From positions 2,433,501 to 2,497,500 of the forward strand of contig NZ_AP028679.1 in assembly GCF_037076455.1 (NCBI RefSeq): a stretch of 64,000 nt of DNA, read 5' to 3'. Each line of letters begins with the position of its first letter. The first letter of the stretch is position 1. The stretch comes from Desulfoferula mesophila (GTDB taxonomy: Bacteria > Desulfobacterota > Desulfarculia > Desulfarculales > Desulfarculaceae). Made by a program: the position numbers and the translations under genes. The notes under the pieces are model-generated. The model did no database searches. It saw only the letters and a program-made list of their open reading frames with translations, and was not told the origin of the DNA. Shown here in pieces: positions 34,545-44,488 of this stretch.

Positions 34545-35300
34545 CTACCTATCGCCCTGGCGCTGGCGCACGATCTCGAACAGCAGGGCTCCGGCGGCCA
34601 CCGAGGCGTTGAGGCTCTCCACCCCTGGGGCCAGGGGCAGACTGGCCTGCATGTCGCACAGGGACATCAGGCGTGGGCCCACACCCTTGTGCTCCCCGCC
34701 CACCACCAGGGCCAGAGGCCGCCTCAGATCGTGCTCCCAGGGCGGCGGGGCCTGGCGGGTGGCCGCGGCCAAAAGCCACAGTCCCGCTTCCTGAAGCTCC
34801 TGGGCGGCGGCGCTCAGGTTGGTGACCCGGGCCACCGGCACCAAAGAGGCGGTCCCGGCGGCGGCCTTGAGGGCGGCCGGGGTCAGGGGGCAGGCCCGGT
34901 CCTTGGGCATGACCAGGCCCTGGGCCCCGGCGGCGGCGGCGCTGCGCAGGATGGCCCCCAGGTTGTGCGGGTCCTGGATGTGATCGGCCAGCACCACCAG
35001 GGCGGCATCCCCGGCGGCCTGGGCCGCCACGATGATCTGCTCCAACGGGGCGTAGTCATAGGCGGCCATGACCAGGGCCACTCCCTGGTGAGCGGCCCCA
35101 CCGGCCAGCTCGTTGAGCCGCTGGCGGGGAGCCCGGCGCACCTTGACCCCGGCGGCGCGGGCCGCCTCGGCCAGGCGGGCCAGGGCCGCGTTCTTGTCGC
35201 CCGCGGCCAACAGCAGCTCGCCGGCCGCCTTGGGCTGCTCGGCCAGGGCCTGGGCCACGGCGTGGCGGCCCACGATCACGCTGTTTTCACTGTCCGCCAA
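34545..35300 (-). CDS. rlmB: 23S rRNA 2'-O-ribose methyltransferase RlmB (TrmH/SpoU family)
   Basis: 251 residues. An N-terminal substrate-binding domain (VIVGRHAVAQAL) is followed by the SPOUT domain. Knot motifs: LADHIQDPHNLGAILRSA, LALVVGGEHKGVGP and LPLAPGVESLNASVAAG. It methylates G2251 of 23S rRNA in E. coli. It is the last gene of the minus-strand block and lies 2 bp from gmk. Confidence 0.93.
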   Translation of the reverse strand: MADSENSVIVGRHAVAQALAEQPKAAGELLLAAGDKNAALARLAEAARAAGVKVRRAPRQRLNELAGGAAHQGVALVMAAYDYAPLEQIIVAAQAAGDAALVVLADHIQDPHNLGAILRSAAAAGAQGLVMPKDRACPLTPAALKAAAGTASLVPVARVTNLSAAAQELQEAGLWLLAAATRQAPPPWEHDLRRPLALVVGGEHKGVGPRLMSLCDMQASLPLAPGVESLNASVAAGALLFEIVRQRQGDR

Positions 35301-35302
35301 GG

Positions 35303-35911
35303 CTAGGTGTCCTGAAACTCGTCCAGCAGCTTAAGATGCCGCGAGGTGCGGCAGCGGCCGGCGATGATGATGGCCTCCACCTGGGCCACGGCCCGGTCCA
35401 GGTCGTCGTTGACCACCAGGTAGGTGGCATTGAAGGCCTTGCTCAACTCGTACTTGACCCGGCCCAGCCTTTGGGCCAACTGGTCCTCGTCCTCGGTGCC
35501 CCGGCCCCGTAGCCGCCGCTCCAACTCGGTGGGGCTTGGCGGCACCAGGAAAATGAAGACCCCGTCAGCGAAGCGCTTGCGCAGGCTCTCGGCCCCGTTG
35601 ACGTCGGTGTCCAGGAAAAGGTCTTGGCCCTGCTCCAGCACCTGGCGCACCATCTTCTCCGAAGTGCCGTAGAGGTTGCCGAAGATCTCCTCGTGCTCGG
35701 CCATCTCCCCGGCGGCGATGCGCTTCTGAAACTCTTCGCGGCTCACGAAGTGGTAATCCACCCCGTCCTTCTCGCCCGGCCGGGGGGCGCGGGTGGTCAG
35801 GCTCACCGAGTAGGCCAAATCTGGCATATCGGCGCGCACCCTGGCGGCGATGGTGCTCTTGCCCGCCCCCGGCGGGCCGGACAGCACGTATATTTGTCCC
35901 TCGCCGTTCAT
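35303..35911 (-). CDS. gmk: Guanylate kinase
   Basis: 202 residues. P-loop [65 protein letters not shown]. It converts GMP to GDP. It overlaps the remA-like gene by 4 nt, and yicC-remA-gmk is a common gene order. Confidence 0.97.
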   Translation of the reverse strand: MNGEGQIYVLSGPPGAGKSTIAARVRADMPDLAYSVSLTTRAPRPGEKDGVDYHFVSREEFQKRIAAGEMAEHEEIFGNLYGTSEKMVRQVLEQGQDLFLDTDVNGAESLRKRFADGVFIFLVPPSPTELERRLRGRGTEDEDQLAQRLGRVKYELSKAFNATYLVVNDDLDRAVAQVEAIIIAGRCRTSRHLKLLDEFQDT

Positions 35912-36195
35912 GCGGGCTCCTCTTCACTCAAGGACAGGGTTGATTCGTCAAAGCTGGTGGACTCGTAGCGCTGGGCCATGGTGTCCGGCTGGATGGCCGA
36001 GAGCAGCACGTGCCCCGAGTCGGTGATCACGATGCTGCGGGTGCGCCGCCCCTGGGTGGCGTCCAGCAGGCGCCCCGCTTTGCGGGCCTCCTCGCGCAGG
36101 CGCTTCATGGGAGCCCCGGCGGGATTGAGTATGGCCACCACCCGGCGGGCGGTCACGGTGTTGCCGAAACCCAGGCTCATCAACTTGCCGGCCAT
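35908..36195 (-). CDS. DUF370/RemA-like regulator
   Basis: 95 residues. [29 protein letters not shown] and [23 protein letters not shown] match DUF370, whose Bacillus member RemA is a DNA-binding regulator. It sits between yicC and gmk as in many bacteria. It has an extra acidic C-terminal tail. Confidence 0.93.
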   Translation of the reverse strand: MAGKLMSLGFGNTVTARRVVAILNPAGAPMKRLREEARKAGRLLDATQGRRTRSIVITDSGHVLLSAIQPDTMAQRYESTSFDESTLSLSEEEPA

Positions 36196-36210
36196 GACGC
36201 CTCCCCGCGC

Positions 36211-37089
36211 CTATTCCACGTTCTGGATCTGTTCCCGGATGCGCTCCAGCTCGGCCTTGAGCTCCACGATGGTCTGGCCCGCCTCGGCGTCCGGGGTCTT
36301 GGAGCCCATGGTGTTGGCTTCCCGGTTGAGCTCCTGCATAAGGAAATCCAGTTTGCGCCCCACCGGCTCGGAGCTAAGCAGAAACTGCTTGAACTGCTCC
36401 AAGTGGCTGGCCGCGCGCACCGCTTCCTCGGTGATGTCGGCCTTGTCGGCGATCACCGCCACTTCCATGGCCAGGCGCTGGGGGTCGGGCTCGGTGTCGC
36501 CGGTGAGAAAGGCGATGCGCTCGCGCAGGCGATCCTGATATCCGGCCACCACCTGGGGAGAACGGGCCGCCGCCTCGCTGAACAAGCGCCCCACCACCTC
36601 CAGGCGGGCCCCCAGATCCTCGGCCAGGGCCTGGCCCTCGGCGGCGCGCATGGCCTCCAGCTCGTCCAGGGCCTGGGCCAGGGCGGGCTCCAGCTGGCCC
36701 CACAGGGCCTCGGGGTCCGGGCCCTCCTCCTGGCTGAGGATCAGGTCGCGGTTGTAGAGAAAGGGCATGAGCCCCGGCTCCTGCTCCACGCCCAGCTCTT
36801 GGCGCAGCTCCTCCAGCACCCGGCGATACTCGCGCACCAGGGGCCGGTTGAGCACCAGGCGCGGCGCCGCTTCCACCGCGCCGCTGGCCGCGACGCTGAG
36901 GCTAACCCGTCCCCGGGTCAGACGGGCGCTCACGAACTTTTTGATGCGCTCTTCCAGGGCGGTCAGCCCCGTCGGCAGGCGCAGATGGAAATCCAGGTAG
37001 CGCGAGTTAACCGTCTTTAGCTCCGCCACCCAGGCGCCATCGCCGACGTGGTTTTGGCCCCTGCCGTAACCGGTCATGGACTTGATCAA
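36211..37089 (-). CDS. yicC: YicC-family endoribonuclease
   Basis: 292 residues with a TTG start at 37089, chosen because GAGGAG lies about 8 nt upstream and the product then begins (M)IKSMTGYGRG as in the family. VELKTVNSRYLD-like VAELKTVNSRYLD, and C-terminal RKLDFLMQELNREANTMGSKT and LKAELERIREQIQNVE. YicC proteins are RNases. It overlaps the DUF4416 stop by 4 nt (TTGA). Confidence 0.95.
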   Translation of the reverse strand: MIKSMTGYGRGQNHVGDGAWVAELKTVNSRYLDFHLRLPTGLTALEERIKKFVSARLTRGRVSLSVAASGAVEAAPRLVLNRPLVREYRRVLEELRQELGVEQEPGLMPFLYNRDLILSQEEGPDPEALWGQLEPALAQALDELEAMRAAEGQALAEDLGARLEVVGRLFSEAAARSPQVVAGYQDRLRERIAFLTGDTEPDPQRLAMEVAVIADKADITEEAVRAASHLEQFKQFLLSSEPVGRKLDFLMQELNREANTMGSKTPDAEAGQTIVELKAELERIREQIQNVE

Positions 37090-37628
37090 AGGTTTTCTCC
37101 TCGCGACCGCTCTGCCTTGCCCTGCCACAAAAGGCGGCCGCGCAACAATTCCAGCAGATCGCGTATCTGTTCCCCGGCATAGTCCGGGTAGGTCCAGGGC
37201 AGCGGCCGATAGGCGCCGCCCTGATAATAAAGGGTCACTTCGCCGTAGACGCCCGGGGCCAGCTCCATGCGGTGCCCCGCGAATTTGTGGGTGGCCAACA
37301 CCAGGCTGTCCCGATCCAACAGGCCGGGGTCCAGGTTGACCAGGCGCCGACCCTCGCGGGAAAGCTCGCCTTCCAAGGCCGCGCACTGGCGCTTTATCCC
37401 GACCAGCTCGCCGGGCAGGCGCAACCGCTCAAAGGCGGCCAGGCGGCGGTTGAGGCCAATACCCATCTCCGGGGCGTAGTACTCGCTCCGACTAAAGGGC
37501 ATGGGCTCGGAGTAGAATACCACCGGCCCCAGGAGGATGGCCAGTCGGCCCAGGGCCCGGGCCCGGGGCTCCTCGCGCCCGGCCAACAGGCTCACCACCA
37601 GACGGGCCGGCCGGGCATCGGCTCCCAT
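37086..37628 (-). CDS. DUF4416 protein
   Basis: 180 residues matching DUF4416 (GPVVFYSEPMPFSRSEYYAPEMG; RLVNLDPGLLDRDSLVLATHK; GVYGEVTLYYQGGAYRPLPWTYPDY). Unknown function; found mainly in Deltaproteobacteria and relatives. It is 6 bp from ugd and coupled to yicC. Confidence 0.9.
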   Translation of the reverse strand: MGADARPARLVVSLLAGREEPRARALGRLAILLGPVVFYSEPMPFSRSEYYAPEMGIGLNRRLAAFERLRLPGELVGIKRQCAALEGELSREGRRLVNLDPGLLDRDSLVLATHKFAGHRMELAPGVYGEVTLYYQGGAYRPLPWTYPDYAGEQIRDLLELLRGRLLWQGKAERSRGENL

Positions 37629-37634
37629 GCGCGC

Positions 37635-38939
37635 CTAGGGCCGGCCCACGCTGATATAGGTGAAACCGGCCTGGCGCACCTTTTCGGGCGCGTACACGTT
37701 GCGCAGGTCCACCACCACCTTGCCGCGCATCACCTGTTTCAGCCTGGCCCAGTCCAGGTTGCGGAACTGGTTCCACTCGGTCATGAGCACCAGGCAGTCG
37801 GCCCCTTCGGCGGCGTGGTAGGAGTTGTCGCAGGCCACCAGGCCGGCCATCTTTTCCATGGCCTCGGCCATGCCCGCCGGGTCGTAGGCCCTCACCTCGG
37901 CCCCCCGGCGCATCACGGCCGGCAGAATGGCCAGGCTGGGCGACTCGCGCATGTCGTCGGTGTTGGGCTTGAAGGTGAGCCCCAGGCAGGCCACTACCTT
38001 GCCTTGCAAGTCGCCGCCCAGGGCCTGGGCGATCTTATCGGCCATGCGCCGGCGCTGATCACGGTTCACCTCGATCACCGCCTCCACGATGCGGAAGCGG
38101 TAGTCGTGGTCCTTGGCGATATGGGCGATGGCTTCGGTGTCCTTGGGGAAGCACGAACCGCCATAACCGGGCCCGGCATGCAAAAACTTGGACCCGATAC
38201 GCCGGTCCAGACCCATGCCCTTGGCCACCAGGTTCACGTCCGCCCCCACCTTTTCGCAGATATTGGCCATCTCGTTGATGAAGCTGATCTTGGTGGCCAA
38301 AAAGGCGTTGGAGGCGTACTTGATCATCTCCGCGGTTTCCACGTTGGTGAGCACGAAGGGCGTCTCGATGAGGTACAGGGGGGCGTACAGGTCGCGCATC
38401 ACCGCCTGGGCCCGCTCGCTGCTGGTGCCCACCACCACCCGGTTGGGTCGCATGAAATCCTCAATGGCCGAACCCTCGCGCAAAAACTCGGGGTTGCTCA
38501 CCACGTCGAAGTCCAACGGGGTCTCCTGGTTGGCCCGGATGATCTCGGCCACCTTCTGGCCGGTGCCCACCGGCACCGTGGACTTGGTCACCACCACCTT
38601 GTAGTCGGTCATGGTCTGGCCGATGCTCTTGGCCACCTGCTCCACGTACTTGAGGTCCGCCGCGCCGTCGTTGCCCTGGGGGGTGCCCACGGCGATGAAG
38701 ATCACCAGGGAGTTCTTGATGCCCTCTTCCAGGTCGGTGGTGAAGCTAAGGCGGCCCTCCCGGGCGTTCTTGGCCACCATCTCCTCCAGGCCCGGCTCAT
38801 AGATGGGCACCTTGCCCCGCTTGAGCATATCGATTTTTTCCTGGACCTTGTCCACGCAGACCACGTTGATGCCGAACTCGGCGAAACACGCCCCGGTTAC
38901 CAGCCCGACGTAACCCACGCCAACCATGCAAATGTTCAT
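37635..38939 (-). CDS. ugd: UDP-glucose 6-dehydrogenase
   Basis: 434 residues. NAD site MVGVGYVGLVTGACFAEFG, then FDVVSNPEFLREGSAIEDF and the catalytic Cys in GPGYGGSCFPKDT. It makes UDP-glucuronate, the precursor of uronic acids and of L-Ara4N. It is placed after waaL. No sign of GDP-mannose specificity was recognised, but that alternative exists. Confidence 0.93.
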   Translation of the reverse strand: MNICMVGVGYVGLVTGACFAEFGINVVCVDKVQEKIDMLKRGKVPIYEPGLEEMVAKNAREGRLSFTTDLEEGIKNSLVIFIAVGTPQGNDGAADLKYVEQVAKSIGQTMTDYKVVVTKSTVPVGTGQKVAEIIRANQETPLDFDVVSNPEFLREGSAIEDFMRPNRVVVGTSSERAQAVMRDLYAPLYLIETPFVLTNVETAEMIKYASNAFLATKISFINEMANICEKVGADVNLVAKGMGLDRRIGSKFLHAGPGYGGSCFPKDTEAIAHIAKDHDYRFRIVEAVIEVNRDQRRRMADKIAQALGGDLQGKVVACLGLTFKPNTDDMRESPSLAILPAVMRRGAEVRAYDPAGMAEAMEKMAGLVACDNSYHAAEGADCLVLMTEWNQFRNLDWARLKQVMRGKVVVDLRNVYAPEKVRQAGFTYISVGRP

Positions 38940-38973
38940 ACCCTAAGTCCCGTTACCACCGCTCTCAAGCGGT

Positions 38974-40251
38974 CTAAATTATTTTCCGGGCCCCGTCCTG
39001 GGAGCGCAGCAAGGCCCGGCCTCCCAGAGCCAAGCCGGTCAGCAGCCAGAACATCATGCCCGTATCGTCCACGAAAAAATCGTCAAACAAGTTGCGCAAG
39101 CAGAACCCGGCCACCAAGGCGGCAGTGGCCGCGGCAAAGGCCTGGACTTCTTGCCCCGCACGGGGAGGCGAGTTGGGCCACAGCGCCCACAGCAGCACCC
39201 CCATTATAAGCAATATGGCGACCAAGCCTTGCACCCCCAGTTGCAGGGTCAGATCCACGAAGGTGTTGTGGGCGTGCCACAACAGCGGCTGGTGGGTGGC
39301 CCGGAACTTGGGATAGGCCTTGGAAAAGCTGTGCCGTCCCAGGCCGATGCCCCGGAAGGGATCCTTTTTCACCTGCTTGTAGGAATAGGCCCAAAGGGTA
39401 AGCAGATCTCCGGCGGTGCCCCCGGTCTTGAGGGGGTTACTCACCAAACGGTCCCAGCTTTCGCCATGGCGAGAGCCCGGCGCCATGAACATCACCCCCA
39501 CCGCCAGCAAGGCGGCCAGCCCCACCAAGAGCAGGGTGCGCAGGCGGTGACTGGTGAGCATGACCAGGCACATGGCGGCCTGCAACAACATGGCCAGCCA
39601 GGCGGCCCGGTTGTAGGTGACGTAGGCCATCAAAATCGTGGCCAGCAGCAGGGCCGCCCAGAGCCACCTGGGGCCGCGCCCAGTCCAAAGCAGCGGGGCC
39701 AGCAGCAGATACGGCCACACCAGCACCAAATAGGTGCCCAGGGTGCCGTAGCCGCTGTGCAGCGATCCCGCCCGCACCGCGTGATTGAACAGGGAGCCGC
39801 CTTCGTTGAAAAAGATAAACAGGCCGGCCGAGGTCATAACCGCCAGGCCCGCCAGGATCACCCCCCAGAATTGCTTAAGGTTGTCCGCCTCCTGGATCAA
39901 ATGCACCCCGGCGTAGAAAAACAAAAGGCCTCTGAGAACCTCGGACCGGAGTTCCTTTAGGCTGTAGTCCATGTCCACCGCGGTGAACAGGCTGAACACC
40001 GTGACCGCCACGTAGAAAAGCAAAGGCCAGAAAAGCACCGTGGCCCGAAAACGATCCCCCCCGCGCGCCCACAGGAACAGGACCAGGAACAAGAGCATGC
40101 CCACCATGGCCATCTCGCGGGCCGCGGTGATGGACTCCAGGGGCAAAATAAACACCAGGCTCAGGGCGAAAAGGCGGGCCATCCGGTAAAAGGCGTCGGC
40201 CAAGCCGGGGCGCTCCCATTGGAGCAGGCCGCTCTGGTGCTGCGCGCTCAT
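38974..40251 (-). CDS. waaL: O-antigen ligase/polymerase family membrane protein
   Basis: 425 residues, 10-12 predicted membrane segments. The start overlaps the epimerase stop (TGATG). The wzy_C region is marked by TYNRAAWLAMLLQ and the periplasmic loop DPFRGIGLGRHSFSKAYPKF...HNTFVDLTLQLG. This includes the HxxFxxxxxxxG pattern of WaaL/Wzy proteins. It would join undecaprenyl-linked O-antigen to lipid A-core in the periplasm. A polymerase role cannot be excluded. Confidence 0.85.
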   Translation of the reverse strand: MSAQHQSGLLQWERPGLADAFYRMARLFALSLVFILPLESITAAREMAMVGMLLFLVLFLWARGGDRFRATVLFWPLLFYVAVTVFSLFTAVDMDYSLKELRSEVLRGLLFFYAGVHLIQEADNLKQFWGVILAGLAVMTSAGLFIFFNEGGSLFNHAVRAGSLHSGYGTLGTYLVLVWPYLLLAPLLWTGRGPRWLWAALLLATILMAYVTYNRAAWLAMLLQAAMCLVMLTSHRLRTLLLVGLAALLAVGVMFMAPGSRHGESWDRLVSNPLKTGGTAGDLLTLWAYSYKQVKKDPFRGIGLGRHSFSKAYPKFRATHQPLLWHAHNTFVDLTLQLGVQGLVAILLIMGVLLWALWPNSPPRAGQEVQAFAAATAALVAGFCLRNLFDDFFVDDTGMMFWLLTGLALGGRALLRSQDGARKII

Positions 40252-41210
40252 CAGTCCTGATACCTGCCCTGCCGGGTCAGTTCCACCAGGCGGGCCAGGC
40301 CTTGGCGAAAGCCCACCTTGGGATCGTATCCCAGCACTTTCCGCGAAAGCTCCAGGGAAGCCAGGCTGTGGCGCACCTCGCCGATGCGGGCCGGGGCGAA
40401 AACCGGCTTCACCTCGCTGCCCAGCAGCTCCCGCAAAACCCTGAGCAGGTCCAATAGGGAATGGCTCATCCCGGCGCCAACGTTCAGGGCCAGGCCCGGC
40501 GCCACCGGAGAGGCGCAGGCGGCCAGGTTGGCGGCCACCACGTTGTCCACGTAGGTGAAATCGCGGCTCTGGCGGCCGTCGCCAAACACCGTGGGGGCCT
40601 GACCGGCATGCAAGGCGAAGAGAAACCTGGGCACCACCGCCGCATAAGCGGCCTGGGGATCTTGGCGGGGTCCGAAAACGTTGAAATAGCGCAAACACAC
40701 GGTCTCCAGGCCGTAGACCTGGTAGAACACCTTGCAGTATTGCTCCATGCCCACCTTGCTCACCGCGTAGGGGCTTACGGGGTTGAGCGGCAGGCTTTCG
40801 CTCTTGGCCGTCGTAATCGGCTCCACGTCGCCGTAGATGGAGGAGCTGCTGGCCGCCACCACCCTCTTCACCCCCGCCCCCTTGGCCGCCCACAGCAGAT
40901 TAAGGCTGCCCGTGGCGTTTACCTCGTGGGTCAGCAAGGGGTCATCCAAGGAGCACTGCACCCGCGATTTTGCCGCCTGGTGCAGGACGTAGTCCACGCC
41001 CTCCACGGCCTCGCGGCAGGCTTGAGGGTCTCGTATGTCCCCCTCCACGAAGCTGAACTCGCCCGGCCCCCGGCGCGCGGCCTGCAGGTTGCGCAGACTG
41101 CCGGAGCTGAGGTTGTCCAACACCCTCACTTTGTGGCCCTGGGCGGTCAGGGCCTGGGCCAAATGGGAGCCGATGAAACCGGCCCCGCCGGTGATCAAAT
41201 AGGTGGACAC
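40251..41210 (-). CDS. NAD-dependent sugar-nucleotide epimerase
   Basis: 319 residues. GGAGFIGSHLAQAL, catalytic Ser/Thr region SSSSIYGD, the Tyr-Lys pair in SPYAVSK, and CLRYFNVFGPRQ. It most resembles UDP-GlcNAc/UDP-glucose 4-epimerases (WbpP/GalE type) in RVQCSLDDPLLTHEVNATG. The substrate is not decidable. Overlaps waaL and adjoins hldA by 1 nt. Confidence 0.88.
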   Translation of the reverse strand: MSTYLITGGAGFIGSHLAQALTAQGHKVRVLDNLSSGSLRNLQAARRGPGEFSFVEGDIRDPQACREAVEGVDYVLHQAAKSRVQCSLDDPLLTHEVNATGSLNLLWAAKGAGVKRVVAASSSSIYGDVEPITTAKSESLPLNPVSPYAVSKVGMEQYCKVFYQVYGLETVCLRYFNVFGPRQDPQAAYAAVVPRFLFALHAGQAPTVFGDGRQSRDFTYVDNVVAANLAACASPVAPGLALNVGAGMSHSLLDLLRVLRELLGSEVKPVFAPARIGEVRHSLASLELSRKVLGYDPKVGFRQGLARLVELTRQGRYQD

Positions 41211-42226
41211 TAATTGTTCCTGCGAGTCAGAAAGGCCAGATCCTGTTCCAGGGCCTTGGAAAGCCGTCCCGCCGTAACCGCCGAGGTGCCCACCTCGCCC
41301 ACCACCACTCCGGCGGCCACGTTGGCCATGACCGCGGCTTCGGGCAGTGAGAGCCCGCTGACCAGCCCCAGGGTCAGGGTGCTGATGACCGTGTCCCCGG
41401 CCCCGGTTACGTCGAACACCTGTTTGGCCATGGTGGGCACGTGGTCCATGCCTTCGGGGGTCACCAGGGTCATGCCCCGCTCCCCCTGGGTGATGAGAAT
41501 GGCCCCGGCCTGCAGGTTCTCCAGTAGCATGCGCCCGGCGCGCTCCACCGCGTGATCCCCCTGGGGGCTGATGCGGGTGGCGGCCAGGGCCTCGTAGTGG
41601 TTGGGGGTAACCACCGTGGCCCCGGTGTAGAGCGGCATGTTGGCCACCTTGGGGTCCACGCTCACTACCAGCCTGCCCGAGGCGGCCTGCTGCTGCACGG
41701 TGTCCAATATGGCCCGGCTGATGACTCCCTTGGCATAGTCGCTAACAATGACCGCGTCGCACAGCGGCAGTTCCTTGGCCAAAAAGGCCTGCATGGCCTG
41801 CAAGGAATCGCCGGGGCATTCGCGGCGGCTCTCACGGTCCACCCGCACCATCTGCTGGCTGTGGGCCACCACCCGGGTCTTGACCGTGGTGGGGCGGTCT
41901 TGGCACACGATCAGCCCCTGGTTGGGTACCTCGAGCTGGTCCAAAAGCTCCAGAACCTGACGGCCGGCCCGGTCCTCGCCCACCAGGCCGCAGATGCCGG
42001 CCCGGCAGCCCAGGGCGATGAGGTTGTGCACCACGTTGGCCGCGCCGCCGAGCATGTAGGTTTCACTCTCCACCTCGACCACCGGCACCGGAGCCTCGGG
42101 GCTGATGCGCTCAACGTGGCCCCAGATGAACTCGTCGAGCATCACGTCGCCCAGTACCAGGATGCGCCTGCTGCTGAAACGCCGCACCGCTTGCTGGAGG
42201 CGCTCCAAATCAAAACTGTAGGTCAT
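41210..42226 (-). CDS. hldA: D-glycero-beta-D-manno-heptose-7-phosphate kinase
   Basis: 338 residues of a PfkB-type ribokinase: VLGDVMLDEFIWGHVERISPEAPVPVVEV and MLGGAANVVHNLIALG at the N-terminus, and the anion hole DVTGAGDTVISTL. It matches the kinase half of RfaE/HldE; the cytidylyl half is absent, so a separate hldC is expected elsewhere. It phosphorylates heptose-7-P at C1. GmhB of this same locus would act next. Confidence 0.93.
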   Translation of the reverse strand: MTYSFDLERLQQAVRRFSSRRILVLGDVMLDEFIWGHVERISPEAPVPVVEVESETYMLGGAANVVHNLIALGCRAGICGLVGEDRAGRQVLELLDQLEVPNQGLIVCQDRPTTVKTRVVAHSQQMVRVDRESRRECPGDSLQAMQAFLAKELPLCDAVIVSDYAKGVISRAILDTVQQQAASGRLVVSVDPKVANMPLYTGATVVTPNHYEALAATRISPQGDHAVERAGRMLLENLQAGAILITQGERGMTLVTPEGMDHVPTMAKQVFDVTGAGDTVISTLTLGLVSGLSLPEAAVMANVAAGVVVGEVGTSAVTAGRLSKALEQDLAFLTRRNN

Positions 42227-43326
42227 GAAACCTTATCCCCTGACTCCCGCCCTTGTCCCAGCCGCTCCAGGGAGGCCAGAACCTCCTCGACCTCTATGGG
42301 CTCTATGGGGCCGGTGGCCCCCAATATTTGGCTTTCCACCCCCCAGGGCCGCCAATTGTACAACGGCGTGCTGGACCACAATACCACTTGAGGCTTGTGC
42401 ACTGCCGCCGCGAAATGCATGGGTCCGCCTTCGGGGGTGATAAAAACCCGCCCGGCGGCGATCATGGCGGCAAAGTCCTTGAGGCTGGGCGAACAAAACA
42501 CCGGGGGCTTGGGTTCCAACCCCTGGAGTATGCTTTCGATCCAGGCCTCGTGCCCGGGCGCGTGGGTGATCACCACCCCCCCGGGGCGCCGCGCCAGTTC
42601 CTGGGCCAGGCGGCGATACTTGGCGTCGGGCCAGGTGCATTCCGGGCGGTAGGCCCAGCGGGTGATGTTGAGCACCACCGGCGGCCGCTCCGGGTCCAAG
42701 CCGTAAGTGGCGAACAATTCCGCTACTTTGGCTCTGGAATCCTCGGGTACTTTGAGATACAGCTTGCCGGGGGGGCTGTCAAGGCAGATGTGGCGCAAAA
42801 GGGACATGCAGCGCAGCACTTCGTGGTCTTTGCGGGCGGGCCAGGGTGCTGGAAGATTGTAATAAAAACCCCAGCGTCTTTTCTTGCCCCTGGCTTCGGG
42901 CCCCAGACGCCAGCGAGCCCCGGAAGCGTAGGTAAGCCAAGCCTGAGAATTGGAAAAACTGTCGCGGAAAGCCACGGCCAGGTCGAAACGCCTCCGGCGC
43001 ACCTGGGCCAGCGTGGCGGCCATGCGCCTATAGGACTCCACCTTGGAGTAGTGGCGATGCTTGGCCTTGGGATAGACGAAAAGCTCGTCCAGGGCCGGGT
43101 GCCCCTCTATGGCCGTCTGGCTGAGGGTGCACACCAGGGCGGCCAAATGGGCCCGGGGAAAGGCATCGCGCAGGGCCTGGATGGCCGGGGTGGTGCACAA
43201 CACGTCGCCGATGTTGTCGTTGCGCACCACCAAGATGCTCTTTACCCGCTCGGGGTCTAAGGCACCGGGCCGGTCGCGCAGCGTCCCCAGCACCAGGGGA
43301 TTGATTATAAAAGGTAACCAGGACAA
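42223..43326 (-). CDS. GT9 glycosyltransferase (heptosyltransferase family)
   Basis: About 367 residues. The start is uncertain: I prefer a TTG at 43326, eight bases after the upstream stop and preceded by GAGG. A longer frame from 43419 would overlap the previous gene by 85 bp. RNDNIGDVLCTTPAIQALR is the GT9 N-terminal motif, and ITPEGGPMHFAAAVHKPQVVLW the C-terminal donor-binding block. The acceptor is unknown. Overlaps hldA by 4 nt. Confidence 0.82.
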   Translation of the reverse strand: MSWLPFIINPLVLGTLRDRPGALDPERVKSILVVRNDNIGDVLCTTPAIQALRDAFPRAHLAALVCTLSQTAIEGHPALDELFVYPKAKHRHYSKVESYRRMAATLAQVRRRRFDLAVAFRDSFSNSQAWLTYASGARWRLGPEARGKKRRWGFYYNLPAPWPARKDHEVLRCMSLLRHICLDSPPGKLYLKVPEDSRAKVAELFATYGLDPERPPVVLNITRWAYRPECTWPDAKYRRLAQELARRPGGVVITHAPGHEAWIESILQGLEPKPPVFCSPSLKDFAAMIAAGRVFITPEGGPMHFAAAVHKPQVVLWSSTPLYNWRPWGVESQILGATGPIEPIEVEEVLASLERLGQGRESGDKVS

Positions 43327-43334
43327 AGAACGCC

Positions 43335-44327
43335 TCAGGCCGAAAGCCCCAACATTTCCAGGCTGGTTTCTATGACCATGTCTTCGTGGAGTTGTTCCAT
43401 GCACACAGGATCGAGACAACCCTTGTCCGCGCAGGGATCGCAGGTGGCCGGCACCTTGAGCACCCGGTCCCGCGGGCCCCGGGGGCCCACCTTGGCCGGA
43501 TCGGTGGGGCCGAAAAGGCCCAGCACCGGGGTCTGTACCGCCTGTCCCAGGTGCAAGGGCCCGGTGTCGTTGCTTATCACCAGGTCCAGGCGGCTGAGCA
43601 CCGCGCCCAACAGGCGCAGGCTAAGGTTGTAGCCCTTGTGAAACTCGCGGCCCGCGGCCTCCTCGGCCCGGCGGGCCAGGTCGCGCTCCGAGCTGTCGCC
43701 GATGTGGATCACCTCCACGCCCCGGGAGCATAACGCCTCGGCCACCCTGCCGAAACGCTCCGCTTGCCAGCGGCGGTATTGGGCCGAGGCCCCCAGGACC
43801 AAACCTACCCGCAGACGATCCGGCCGCATGCCCTGCTGGCGCAACCAGCCTTCGGCGTACTCGCCTTCCTCGGGACGCAAAAACATGCGCATGTAGCGGT
43901 CTTGGGTTTGAATCTCGGCCCCGACCCACTGGGCCAGGCGCAGGCGCTCGTCCACCGCGTGCACCTTGGGGTTGCGGGGCAAGGCCTCCAGGCGCAGTTC
44001 GGGGTTCCGCCAGCCCTGGATATTCACCGCAGTCTCATAACGCAGGCGGGGCATGAGCTTTACCAGGTCGTCGTTGGCGTGGAGCACCACCAGGCTCTGG
44101 TAGCGCCGCCCGGCCAGGGCCGCGGCCAGGTAGGCGCGGCTGAAGGCGTTGTTGCGGTAGGGATATAAGCTCCTAATATAAGGATTCTCCTGCAACAACG
44201 GGCGGCGTTTCTGGTGAACCAGGACGTCCACGTCAAAGCAGCGGCCCAAGGCGATCAGGGCAGGGCTGCAAAACATGGTGTCGCCGATGGCCGTGGTGCA
44301 GGCCGCCAAAACCTGGGGTCGGCTCAT
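43335..44327 (-). CDS. GT9 glycosyltransferase (heptosyltransferase family)
   Basis: 330 residues from the ATG at 44327 (MSRPQVLAACTTAIGD); the longer frame to 44399 adds a non-family leader. TTAIGDTMFCSPALIALG, VGLVLGASAQYRRWQAERF, ISNDTGPLHLGQAVQTPVLGLFGPTDP and a C-terminal CDPC..KGC pair, as in WaaF-like proteins. It is preceded by about 160 bp without a gene that may hold a promoter for this and the downstream genes. Confidence 0.86.
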   Translation of the reverse strand: MSRPQVLAACTTAIGDTMFCSPALIALGRCFDVDVLVHQKRRPLLQENPYIRSLYPYRNNAFSRAYLAAALAGRRYQSLVVLHANDDLVKLMPRLRYETAVNIQGWRNPELRLEALPRNPKVHAVDERLRLAQWVGAEIQTQDRYMRMFLRPEEGEYAEGWLRQQGMRPDRLRVGLVLGASAQYRRWQAERFGRVAEALCSRGVEVIHIGDSSERDLARRAEEAAGREFHKGYNLSLRLLGAVLSRLDLVISNDTGPLHLGQAVQTPVLGLFGPTDPAKVGPRGPRDRVLKVPATCDPCADKGCLDPVCMEQLHEDMVIETSLEMLGLSA

Positions 44328-44488
44328 TACAGAATCCCAACTTCCGGTATACCCCTGTGAAACCCCTTGGGTGGAAACGTCCCTCCCAAGGCCCAACAAG
44401 GCTAAAATATAGCACAGCTTAGCTTTTTGGCTAGGCCCGGCGCAAGGCGGCAGGCAAGGGAAATGCCCAATGAGAGGTCATGGGCCGC